The notes beneath the pieces were generated by a model that searched no databases, had not been told where the DNA came from, and was given only the letters and a program-made list of their open reading frames with translations. Of a stretch of 27,322 nucleotides of DNA, positions 9,238-18,863 are shown in pieces. The translations under genes were made by a program, and so were the position numbers. The stretch lies in NCBI GenBank assembly GCA_037447655.1, contig JBBHKE010003451.1, positions 108,976-136,297 on the forward strand, read 5' to 3'. Every line of letters begins with the position of its first letter. The stretch's first letter is position 1. Source of the DNA: Zygnema cylindricum. Its lineage: Eukaryota > Streptophyta > Zygnematophyceae > Zygnematales > Zygnemataceae.

Positions 9238-10274
9238 TTTAATTCTGTGTCCTCCATTGGACTACAGAATACAGGAAGCCTCTAGATAGTATTTAACTAA
9301 GCCACTTTAAGCCACGACCACTTCTGCCCAAGAAGGCAAACTGACAATTTGACTGCACCCCTTACAGCTTGGACTCCCCTGAGTCCGTAGCAAAAAGAAT
9401 CACTGAAAACGGCCAACCAGCCGATAAGTTATGAGGCAGTAAAAATGCCAATTTGTACAAACTCTCAAAGGGAGAGGTGACTACCTACCAAAATTTTCTA
9501 AGTCCTGATTCTCTCTAATAACTCCTATCTACTGAAGTACGGACCAATCAGATTACTGTATCGTACACAAAAGTACTACTGCCGATGTACCTTTTGTACG
9601 GCCTATGTACGACAAGGCTATTAAGTGGACGCGTTTCCGCTTTTCACTCGTCCGTACGTTCCTCGGAATTCCTATGACCGAATGTCATCTCTCCACGTGT
9701 CTCCAGGTCATGCCACGTCACAAAACGCCAAAGTGACCACTCCGGGATTTCGGCGATGATGTGCGCCGTTGGATTTTATGCGAAACGCAATCTTAGCCGT
9801 AATAAATACTTGCGCGACATTTGTTCCGATGTCGAAATAAAATGCGTGGTATCCGTTTTGAATTAGCGTCGTACGACGTACTTTATAAAACTGAATCTAT
9901 GTACGCCGTATATAGTTCTAGTTAAATGAATTTTATCCACTCGAACTAAATATATACCTATCACATACCATAGCACTTAGCATTGGTCCTAGTCTATTAG
10001 GAAAAAGCTGACCGCTACCGGTCAACTTGACGAATCGCAGGTACCGGGATCAAATCTCTGGTCCGTCAAGTATATTTTTAGTAACCTACTAAAAATAGCT
10101 GTCTGTTGAACTAAGGCAGCCATGGATCAACCTGTCTCTCTTACCTTCAGTGACTACAACAAGTATGGGAGCTAGAGAGCGGAGGTGGAGGCAGGCTGTC
10201 CGTCCTTTTTCTTTTCCTTTTATAAAAACATATTTAAACCTAGAAAATACTCTAGAAATCTATAAATTTCAACA
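9238..10274 (-). repeat. Copia 3' LTR (1037 bp)
   Basis: It is paired with 14617-15653. Read on the minus strand it starts TGTTGAAATTTATAG and should end in CA; here the last bases are AATTAAA instead of the AATTGCA of the other LTR, so the terminal dinucleotide has mutated. Candidate TATA motifs on the minus strand lie at 10216-10224 (TATAAAAGG) and near 9880-9889 (TATAAAG). A perfect hairpin TTTTTAGTA-ACC-TACTAAAAA lies at 10075-10095. GTAC tetramers are dense between about 9535 and 9660, and one CACGTG lies at 9694-9699. Which element sets transcription start cannot be decided by reading. Confidence 0.95.
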
Positions 10275-10291
10275 CTCCCTTTATTTTCTAG
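10275..10291 (-). other. Polypurine tract of the copia element
   Basis: On the minus strand, AGAAAATAAAGGGAG lies immediately before the TGTTG start of the 3' LTR. This is the expected location and composition for the plus-strand DNA primer. It overlaps the last codons and stop of pol. Confidence 0.85.
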
Positions 10292-13200
10292 TCTAATTTT
10301 AATTTTTCTTTCAACCCGCATTTTTCCCGACAATATTTTAGTTTAGGAGAGGGCACAGGTTTGGTCATCATGTCAGCCACCATTTCTTCATCAGGTCTAT
10401 ACACAAGATTTAAAATTTTATTTTCAACTTTTTCTCTTACGAAGCTTAATCTTATGTCAGTATGTTTTGCTTTGAAATGGTGTTTTGGATTGGCTGCAAT
10501 TGCAATTGCAGCTTGGTTATCGCAAAAGATTTCATGCACTCCCTCGTTCATAAATCCCAGTTCTTGTAACAATGATTTCACCCACATTAGTTCATTTACA
10601 GCAGAACAAGACGCCATATACTCAGCCTCCATAGTAGACTGAGCAACCACCTTTTGTTGCTTACTGTTCCAACAGCAAACACCTTCCCCCACATACAAAA
10701 CATATCCAGAAGTGCATCTTCTCATAGGTGCATCCCCATAACTGGCGTCACTCCAAGTGGTGATATCAGTGTGCTCCCCTCCCAAATGCAACCATAATTC
10801 TCTGGTTCCAACCAGATATCTCATGACTCTTTTGGCTGCCTCCCAGTCTCTCTTCCGAGGATCATTAAGACTCCTACTGAGTACTCCAACTGCTGCCGCT
10901 ATGTCCGGCCTGGTACAGTTCATAAAATAGATTAAGCTTCCTACGACCTGTCTATAAGGGATAGACTTCATGAACTCTCTCTCCTCTGGACTCATCTGAT
11001 CGTCTAAGATCATCACTCCTCCTTTAACACTCCCATCACTTACTTTTTTCAAGTCCATGGGAGTGGTACAACTGTTAGCATTTTCCATCTGGAATTTCTC
11101 AAGCATATTACCTATTGCTTGTTTCTGAGTAAGTCTGGTAATCTTCTTCCCCCTATCTCTCTCCATTTGGATCCCCAAAATGTATTTTGCCTCCCCTAAA
11201 TCCTTCATATCAAATCTGCCCCTAAGATCTTTCTTTAGCCTATTGATATTCTCCAAAGACTTACTTAACACAAGCAGATCATCCACATAAATTGCAATAA
11301 AAATGACACCATTCTCATCTTCAAACATATAGATAGAATGGTCAGAGCTGATCCGGATGTATCCCAGATCGGTGAGAAACTCATCTAGTTTCTTGTTCCA
11401 CTGTCGGGGAGCCTGTTTCAGTCCATATAAGGACTTTATGAGCCTGCAGACTTTGCTCTCTTCTCCTTCTTCCACAAACCCCTCGGGTTGCCTCATAAAA
11501 ATTTCTTCCTCTAACTCACCATTAAGAAAAGCAGTCTTAATGTCCATCTGGTGTATTTCCATGTCTTCCGCTGCGGCCAGACTAAGGAGAATCCTTACCG
11601 ATGGGAACCAAACAACTGGAGCAAAGGTCTCCTCATAGTCAATCCCCTCTTTTTGGGTGAACCCTTTTGCTACCAATCCAGCTTTATACCTCTCAATTGT
11701 ATTATCTGGGTTCAGTTTTAGTTTAAATACCCATTTACATCCAATAGGTTTTTTGTCTGGAGGGCAATCCGCTAGTTCCCAAGTATTTGCTTCCATGATA
11801 GAAGCCATCTCATCATTTATGGCTCTAATCCATCTTTCTTTCTTTGGACTATTCACTGCCTCTAAGTAAGACTGAGGCTCATGTGGGTGCGATAGCTTAG
11901 TTACCTTATGGGCAGCTTGTTTTTCCTGTATCCTTTTGCTGCTCCTCCTTCCTCCCTCAAACTCCGAAGCTGGAATGGATGGAAGTCTTGGATTTCTTCT
12001 CACTGTCTCATCGGCTCCCCTGTCCATGAAAACCGATTATTGTCCCGCTTCTTCTATCTCCTCGAAGTCCATTGGAGTATGTGAGGTTTCCGGTGAGTCT
12101 CCTGTATCTTCGATCTCCCCTGAATCTGTAATCACGGTTTCACTCATGTCCCTTTCGGGAACTACCAAATTCTCATCACTTTCGGACTCAAATCTGATCC
12201 TTATCTTCTTTGTATATTTGAAGGGGTCAAATGACTTCCCTTCATCCATGACAACTAATTGTTTGACCAGAATGATATCTTTCTTTGCTAAATCATAGAC
12301 TCTATATCCCTTAACATCCTCATCATATCCCACAAAGTATCCGGGTTTTCGCTTAGCATCTAGTTTCCAATTTTTCCTATCCGTGTCAAGACTGTACACT
12401 TGGCTACCAAATACTTTAAGGTGTGAGATATCTGGTTTCCTTCCAACCCATCTCTCATAAGGTGTCACTCCCTTTACAGTTGAGGTAAGGACTCTATTCT
12501 TAATGTAGTTGGCACAGTTCATTGCTTCTGCCCAAAATCTCTTTCCTATTTTCTTGTCTGCCAACATACTGCGCACACTATCTCCTAGTGTTCGATTCAA
12601 CCTCTCAGCTACCTCATTTTGTTCCGGGTTATATGGTACAGTTTTCTGGTGTTGCACTCCCTCATCTCTCAAATATTCCTCAAACTCGTTAGAGGTATAT
12701 TCCCCCCCATTATCACTCCTTATCCTCTTAATGGGGGTTTCATGCAACATCTCACTCCAAGCTTTATATTATTTGAAGTAAGTTTATGCTTCAGACTTTG
12801 TTTTCAGAAAGTAGACTCTAGAGAATCTAGACCAATCATCAGTTATTGTCATCATAAACCTCTTTCCTCCAACCGAAGGTACTTTTGCAGGTCCCCAAAT
12901 ATTTGTGTGGACCAAATCTAACACTTTCTCACCTCTATATGTGGCGGCTTTGGGAAAGGGAAGTCTGTGAGCCTTACCTTGAGCACAACCACTACAATCA
13001 TCCATCATTTCATTATCCTCAAACTGAATGCCATCTACTACCCTAAGCTTTTTCATTTCCCTCAACCTATCAAAATGCACATGCCCCAATCGCTTATGCC
13101 AAATCATCACCTTAGGAACACCAACATAATAAGCATTCTTCTTTTCATTACTCAGGTTAAGCCTAAACATTCCTTGGCTACCCTTATCTGCTGTGAAGTA

Positions 13201-13764
13201 AACTTCATTCCCATACTTAGCTGTAAAGACTCCCTTTCTGGTGAAAGTATCAAACTCTTTGTCATCTAACACAGGTGTAGAGACAAGATTTTTACTCAGC
13301 TGAGGAATGTAAAGTACATCTGAGAATGTAAGTATAGAAGTCTTACCCTCCACTAAGACTTTCAGATCTATTGATCCCACTAGATCTGTAGTAACCACTC
13401 TCCCATCCCCATACTCTATCTCTACAGTAGGAATCTTTCTTAGCTTAGTGAAGAGTTCTTTATCACGACATATATGCATGGATGCACCTGAGTCGATGAT
13501 CCATCCTTCCCGTGGAGCTTCCCGAATTGCTCCAAGGGCACACTTCTGCCTCCGAGGGATCTCCTTCTCCTCCAGACTCTTGTCAAGAAGAAGCTCCCCA
13601 TCCTCCTCAGAGGACTCATCCTCGGTTTCTCTTGACACTTTGTAACCACAAGTCCCTTTTTCTTTCCTCCGAAAGAACCTCCTCCATGGTTCTCTTAGAG
13701 CCTCAGCTCTGATAGCTTGACACAATCTGCAATAAAGTGTCCCGGCTTTTTGCAATAATGACAA
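10288..13764 (-). pseudogene. pol: Copia Pol polyprotein with three in-frame stops
   Basis: One frame spans the region, interrupted by TAA codons at 12786-12784, near 12771-12769 and at 12039-12037. Protease: WIIDSGASMHIC, with DSGAS at 13494-13480. Integrase zinc domain: WHKRLGH through CSGCAQGK. Integrase core: VHTNIWGP, where the family has Asp instead of Asn at 12903-12901; the second acidic site is RSDNGGEYTS and the third is VAER. Two stops fall between the first and second acidic sites; the third separates integrase from reverse transcriptase. The last open segment (12027-10288, 579 aa) is undamaged: MDIKTAFLNGEL, YVDDLL at 11289-11272, then RNase H with WSDASYGD, STMEAEY and DNQAA. 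The 13764 start is a TTG and only marks where the open frame is first counted. Confidence 0.92.
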
Positions 13765-14636
13765 AGACCCTTTGGGGGCCTCTGTCCCCCAGAATGATCT
13801 CTTTCCCCTCTATAAGGTTTCTTCGGGTCCTTCCCCCATCGGTCCCCTCCTACTGCTAGAGCTTGAATGCTCTTTCCTCCTCTCCTAATCTCCATTGTGT
13901 TTTCCTGCACAAGTATCATCCTGACTACTGTGTTCCATTTCCATGAAGTATCGGGCATTCCCTGTACTCGGTACACTATGTTTTTGAACTCATCTGGTAA
14001 TTTCATGATAAGGGTGTTAACTTTCATTTTTATTGTACCTGTCCACCCGGCACTTTCCATTTCCATATACAAACAAGAAAGATCATTACAGTAATCAAAC
14101 ATCTTTCCTCCTTTGTAAGTGTAACTCAATAGCTTTTGCTCAGCCAACTGGAGCTCCTGAATAGTTCCAGCTCTATAAATCTCCACTAAACTCTCCCACA
14201 ACTCCTCGGCCTTGTAAATGTGAAGATGAGGAGTGGCCAAACCTTGAGTGAGGTGCCTCAGAATGAAGTTCTTGGCAGCCATGTTTACATCCTCCCACAT
14301 TTGAGTATCGTTCTCCACGGTCTTCACGGTCGCCGTTCCCGATACTGTGGCAATAGGAGTGAGGGGTGTCTCCTTCCCTTTTTCCTTTTCGGACACACTG
14401 CTGTCCCTATCATCTGCCTCCTCCGCTGAGGCAGCCCTTGTTGCATAAAACCTTACTCCCCGAAATCCTGGTGGAGTTCCCGAAGGTGGACGTTTCACTT
14501 GTCCACTGACGATACCCCAGTATCGTTTTTCACACAAAGCTCCCATCATCATGGCTTCCCAATAGATGAACCCAGCTCCATTGAAGGTGGGCACCCTAGA
14601 GGGTGGGCCCATAACCTGCAATTCTGTGTCCTCCAT
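13695..14636 (-). CDS. gag: Copia Gag polyprotein (313 aa, starting inside the LTR)
   Basis: The capsid/nucleocapsid protein packages the element RNA into cytoplasmic particles. Near the N-terminus VPTFNGAGFIYWEAMM matches the (F/Y)NG-x-(N/G)-(F/Y)-x-x-W segment that opens copia Gag. A UBN2-type capsid region follows, and a CCHC knuckle CHYCKKPGHFIADC lies at residues 292-305. The first ATG (14636) lies 20 bases inside the LTR and reads through the primer-binding site; a second in-frame ATG (14612) lies within that site, and either could be used. The frame is intact but ends right after the zinc knuckle. The protease frame is open in the -1 register over the last part of gag, so pol expression needs a -1 shift or reflects a frameshift mutation. 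Confidence 0.85.
   Translation of the reverse strand: MEDTELQVMGPPSRVPTFNGAGFIYWEAMMMGALCEKRYWGIVSGQVKRPPSGTPPGFRGVRFYATRAASAEEADDRDSSVSEKEKGKETPLTPIATVSGTATVKTVENDTQMWEDVNMAAKNFILRHLTQGLATPHLHIYKAEELWESLVEIYRAGTIQELQLAEQKLLSYTYKGGKMFDYCNDLSCLYMEMESAGWTGTIKMKVNTLIMKLPDEFKNIVYRVQGMPDTSWKWNTVVRMILVQENTMEIRRGGKSIQALAVGGDRWGKDPKKPYRGERDHSGGQRPPKGLCHYCKKPGHFIADCVKLSELRL
14602..14616 (-). other. Primer-binding site matching the initiator tRNA-Met anticodon arm
   Basis: The plus strand reads GGTGGGCCCATAACC. This equals 15 bases of the anticodon arm of plant cytosolic initiator tRNA-Met as I know it (anticodon CAT within GGGCCCATAACC). The minus-strand RNA is therefore complementary to the 3' end of a 5' half of that tRNA. 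It directly abuts the LTR end at 14617, where the primer-binding site must be. Drosophila copia is known to prime from such an initiator-tRNA half, whereas most plant copia elements use the tRNA 3' end (a TGGTATCAGAGC-like site), which is absent here. Confidence 0.8.
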
Positions 14637-15653
14637 TGGACTACAGAATACATGAAGCCTCTAGATTGTATTTAACTAACCCACTTTAAGCCACGACCAC
14701 TTCTGCCCAAGAAGGCAAACTGACAATTTGACTGCACCCCTGTGCAGCATGGACTCCCTTGAGTTCGTAGCAAAAAGAATCACTGAAAACGGCCAACCAG
14801 CCGATAAGTTATGAGGCAGTAAAAATGCCAATTTGTACAAACTCTCAAAGGGAGAGGAGACTACCTACCAAAATTTTCTAAGTCCTGATTCTCTCTAATA
14901 ACTCCTATCTACTGAAGTACGGACCAATCAGATTACTGTATCGTACACAAAAGTACTATTGCCGATGTACCTTTTGTACGGCCTATGTACGACAAGGCTA
15001 TTAAGTGGACGCGTGTCCGCTTTTCACTCGTCCGTACGTTCCTCGGAATTCCTATGACCGAATGTCATCTCTCCACGTGTCTCCAGGTCATGCCACGTCA
15101 CAAAACGCCAAAGTGACCACTTCGGGATTTCGGCGATGATGTGCGCCGTTGGATTTTATGCGAAACGCAATCTTAGCCGTAATAAATACTTGCGCGACAT
15201 TTATTCCGATGTCGAAATAAAATGCGTGGTATCCGTTTTGAATTAGCGTCGTACGACGTACTTTATAAAACTGAATCTATGTACGCCGTATACAGTTCTA
15301 GTTAAATGAATTTTATCCACTTGAACTACATATATCTATCACATACCATAGCTCTTAGCATTGGTCCTAGTCTATTAGGATAAAGCTGACCGCTACCGGT
15401 CAACTTGACGAACCGCAGGTACCCGGGATCAAATCTCTGGTCCGTCAAGTATACTTTTAGTAACCTACTAAAAATAGCTGTCTGTTGAACTAAGGCAGCC
15501 ATGGATCAACCTGTCTCTCTTACCTTCAGTGACTACAACAAGTATGGGAGCTAGAGAGCGGAGGTGGAGGCAGGCTGTCAGTCCTTTTTCTTTTCCTTTT
15601 ATAAAAACAAATTTAAACCTAGAAAATACTCTAGAAATCTATAAATTTCAACA
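14617..15653 (-). repeat. Copia 5' LTR (1037 bp)
   Basis: On the minus strand it runs from TGTTGAAATTT (15653) to AATTGCA (14617), with canonical TG...CA ends. It drives the element's own transcript. The CA end abuts the primer-binding site with no gap. Differences from the 3' LTR are mostly single substitutions plus a few 1-2 base indels, for example around 14748-14755 and 15330. Confidence 0.95.
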
Positions 15654-15658
15654 CCCGG
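15654..15658. repeat. Target-site duplication, right copy (CCCGG)
   Basis: Right partner of the CCCGG at 9233-9237; it directly follows the CAACA that ends the right LTR. Confidence 0.9.
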
Positions 15659-17880
15659 GGATTCGAGGTGTTTTTTTCGAGTATGTTCCCTTATAGCTAG
15701 TGGGGATGTTCCCCCTCGGATTTGTGATCTTCTCACGGCGTCCCGCCTTGTGGCAATCGCCAAACCTAATTGTGGGATCCGCCCTATTGCCGTGGGAGAG
15801 GTTTTTTATAGATTGGTGGCTCGTGCGATATGTCTCCAGCTCCAACCGGCTTTCCATGATTATTTCTCTCCTCAATAGTTTGGAGTGGCCACGAGAGGGG
15901 GTTGTGAGGCCGTGGTCCATGGGATTCGGGCTTTGTTGGATGTACATCCGGAATGGTTGGTCCTTCAAGTCGACGTTTCCAATCATTTAATACAGTGGAT
16001 CGGAACGTGATTTTTTCAGAGCTTATGGCGGCTCCATCTCTGATTGTCCAATTGTTCCCCTTTGTGAGGGCTTTCTATAATTTGACAAGCAGCCTTTCCT
16101 TCTCGGCCGATGGTGATATTATTCCTCTCTCCTCTGCTACTGGCACTCGCCAAAGTGACCCTCTTGGCGGACCTTTGTTCGCCCTTGCCCATTACTGGGC
16201 CCTTCGTGCCTCCGCAACCGCCTTCCCTTCTTGCCTTTTTCCTTCGGTTGCAGATGATACGCACATTATTGGGCCGAGAGAACAAGTCGTGTTGGCATAT
16301 GATTTTTTCAGGGAACGTTTAGCCGAACTCAACCTTTCAGTTCAGCCGTCGAAGTGTGTTATTTGGTCTCCTCAGGATATTCCACTTTCGTTTACTACCC
16401 CTCCTGGTTTTCAAACCCCTTCTCCTCCCGATGGCATTCGTGTGCTTGGTTGCCCCCTTGGTTCAGATACTTTCGTGACCCAATTCCTTCATCATGCTTT
16501 ACAAACAGATCTAGCCCAAGTGGACGACCTTCCTCACTTTCCCGATCCTTAAGTTGCTTTTGCTATGTTAACCAGGTGTTTTCCCCACCGCCCTTCCTAC
16601 CTCACTCGTACTTCACCTCCCACCTCGACATTTCTCTCCTCTCTCTCGGCTTTTGACGATCGCCTCATGAACGTCCTCCACTCTCTGTTAGGTCGCGGGG
16701 CATTTGATCGCGAGTCTGGGCCATTGGCCCTCATTCAGGCATCCCTCCCTGTCTCTACCGGGGGGTTGGGTCTATTATCGACCGCTCGTGTTGCTCCAGC
16801 TGCCTATTTGGGAAGTTGGTGTCTTATTGCCTCTACTCTTGTTTCTCGTTTCTTGGATGGGGACACCCCCGTTCTAGCTACTGTTACCCCCCGGGTTTCA
16901 GCCGGTGTGTTCGCCTTCCAGCGATCTCTATTGGACGCGTCTCGTTCTCTTCCTCCCCATCCCCTTGTGGATGTGCAGATTTTCTCGACCCTTGTTACAA
17001 AATCTGTTGAGCGTGTCCAGGAATCGATTTCCGACCGGGTTGTCGCCACCATTAAATCCGAGCTTCTCACGGCGCTTCCCTCTGATTCTTCTCGTGCCTG
17101 TCTTCTCTCTTGTGGTGGACCTGGTTTTGGGTCTTGGCTTTTTGCCACACCTATTTTGTCCACTCTCAGATTCTCACCAGCTCAGTTCACCATTGTCCTT
17201 CGGTTTCGCCTCGGCCTCCCCCATCCTCCTCTACTTGGCTCTCTTGTTTGTGCATGTGGTCGTGTCTTGGGGTTTGATGGTGTCCATTTGCTTCGTTGCT
17301 CCCATGGGGGAGATTTGATCCAGGCGCACGACACTATTCGAGACACCGTTGCCACTATTGCTTCAGAAGGGGGCTTTTCTGTGCGTCGAGAGGTTTCTCA
17401 TTTTATTCCCTCGCGTCGGATCGATGTTGTTTTGCTTGATGGTGCCCGTCGCATTTTCGGTGATATTGTTCTGGCGAACCCTACTTCAGCTAGAGTTGTT
17501 GGTTAGGCGGCTCGACATCTTGGGGTGGCAGCTTATGATGCTGCTAAGGCGAAGGAGAGTGATTATGCCCACCGGGACCCTATGGATGACTTTATCCCGA
17601 TGGCGGTCGAGATCTTTGGTTGTTTGGGTGTTGCACTGGACGAGTTTCTCCGTACTTGTGCTCGACGTGCTTTCGAGCGTCGAGGACCTGGGAGCCCTCC
17701 TCCTTTGGTCCTTACTTCTTTTTACCGTCAACGCTTATCTGTGGCTCTACATTGAGTGCAGGCTTCTATTCTCCTCCGATCGACTGTTGCGGTTATGGAT
17801 CGTCGCCGTGCTCCGGAACTCCCTCAACGTGCTTCCCCGGGCTGGGGGGACTTACGGGGTTGTTTTTCGTAGATATTTAA
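15659..17880 (+). pseudogene. Non-LTR retrotransposon ORF: reverse transcriptase, zinc finger, endonuclease-like domain
   Basis: The block from about 15727 (DLLTASRLVAIAKP, then GIRPIAVGEVFYRLVARAI) covers the first reverse transcriptase motifs. QVDVSN followed by FNTVDRN carries the motif A Asp. GTRQSDPLGGPLFALAH is the primer-strand motif, VADD at about 16247-16258 is motif C (usually YADD or FADD), and LSVQPSKC follows. After a thumb-like region comes a zinc finger CxC-x9-H-x3-C (about 17249-17299). The C-terminus (RRIDVVLLDG, GDIVLANPTSA, AKAKESDY, PMAVEIFG) resembles the restriction-like endonuclease of R2/NeSL-type elements. Breaks: frameshifts near 15690-15710 and near 15977, and in-frame stops at 15876-15878, 16550-16552, 17504-17506 and 17753-17755. 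The element is inactive. Clade assignment within the endonuclease-bearing non-LTR elements is inference. Confidence 0.75.
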
Positions 17881-18863
17881 TTGAGTTAGGGTTGGGGTTG
17901 GGGTTTGTATTTTTGTTTTTGTGAGTTGCCGTGCTTTTCATTTTGAGTTAGGGTGCTTATATTTTCCTTGTTGTTGCTTCCTTTTTTAGGGTGTGTTCTT
18001 GTCGCTCTTTTTGTTTTTTATTGTTGTTTTTCAGTGTTGGTCATGCCACCCCTTTTGTACCCCCAGACTCAGATGGTTTACCATCGTGCTTTTTAATTTA
18101 TCCTGCAAGGTTTCAAACGGACGACCAAAGGTCTATAATCTTTATGTTGGCACACGGTTAATAAGCGGTTTGTCGTCCTATCTTATGCCGTCCATTCTCC
18201 ATGGTTACACCGACACCGGCCGTACGCAGAAAATACGGACCGACAAAATTGCCGAGGAGTACGTAGAAAAAGGTGATTCCAGTTACGTTAGGTCAAGTTC
18301 GGCAGACGACCAACGTAAAAGATTTGTATGGTTACACTTTATGTGCCCTTTGTTGTGACGTAGATACGGTAGACGGAGAGGACAGGTGGACGTGCCAGCT
18401 TGGTTTGACATTTGCCATACGTACGTCATGCCTGCGGTAATGTACTGAATCTTGTAATTTTTGTAATGTACTTATTTGTTCAATACCAGAATTTTCGTCA
18501 CGGGCAGTGCGAAAAGTTTTATGAAACTGGACCCGGAAATATGCGCTTTTGCATTGGAATTTCACCCGCATCCCCCCTGTCTTGTTGCCACGTCATACAC
18601 TGATATGTAGAGTTGCAGACAAATGAAATGCAACGGACAATCCGAAAATACATAGCAATTTCCATCGTATTTAACTATTTATACACTTTTAGTTTTTATT
18701 TTTTAACTTTTTAGTTTTTTACCCTTCGTTTTGGTAGGAAATCGTACAGGTCGTAATTTATTTTGAGTAATCGTTCGTACGTTTGCGCAACAAAAGTGTG
18801 AAAAACCTAAAAGTAAAAACTGTACGGCTCCACGCCGCCAGTGCCAACAAGACAACAAAATAT
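17881..18863. other. No supported gene; possible 3' region of the non-LTR element
   Basis: Positions 17881-18060 are T/G-rich and include TTAGGGTTGGGGTTGGGG (near 17887), which is only superficially telomere-like. From 18060 to 18863 the sequence is mixed, with several CGTAC motifs and no recognised coding or RNA gene. Confidence 0.4.

Larger units (their letters stand above)
9238..15653 (-). mobile_element. Ty1/copia LTR retrotransposon, full length (6416 bp)
   Basis: A structurally complete element read on the minus strand: 5' LTR (15653-14617), primer-binding site (14616-14602), gag, pol with domain order protease-integrase-reverse transcriptase-RNase H (the copia order), polypurine tract (about 10290-10275) and 3' LTR (10274-9238). 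It is flanked by the 5-bp duplication CCCGG. The LTRs are the same length and differ at roughly 25-30 positions by eye, so the insertion is not recent. Three in-frame stops in pol and a changed catalytic residue in integrase make autonomous activity unlikely. Confidence 0.95.
8843..17880 (+). mobile_element. Decayed non-LTR retrotransposon split by a copia element
   Basis: The two coding fragments (8843-9237 and 15659-17880) belong to one element interrupted by the 6416-bp insertion and its duplicated CCCGG. The outer limits are uncertain: the 34-bp repeats at 8731 may be its 5' region, and the T-rich sequence after 17880 may be its 3' untranslated region. No target duplication or poly-A tail was found for the outer element. 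Confidence 0.65.

Noticed and set aside
10361-13712. Plus-strand frames opposite the copia genes
   Set aside because: They are antisense shadows of gag and pol, which are supported by conserved motifs on the minus strand.
14602-14616. tRNA-Met gene or fragment
   Set aside because: Only 15 bases of the anticodon arm match; no acceptor, D or T arms surround it. Its position against the LTR explains it as a primer-binding site.
17887-17905. Telomere-like repeat (TTAGGG / TTGGGG)
   Set aside because: Only one TTAGGG and two TTGGGG-like units in a T/G-rich region, not the plant TTTAGGG array.
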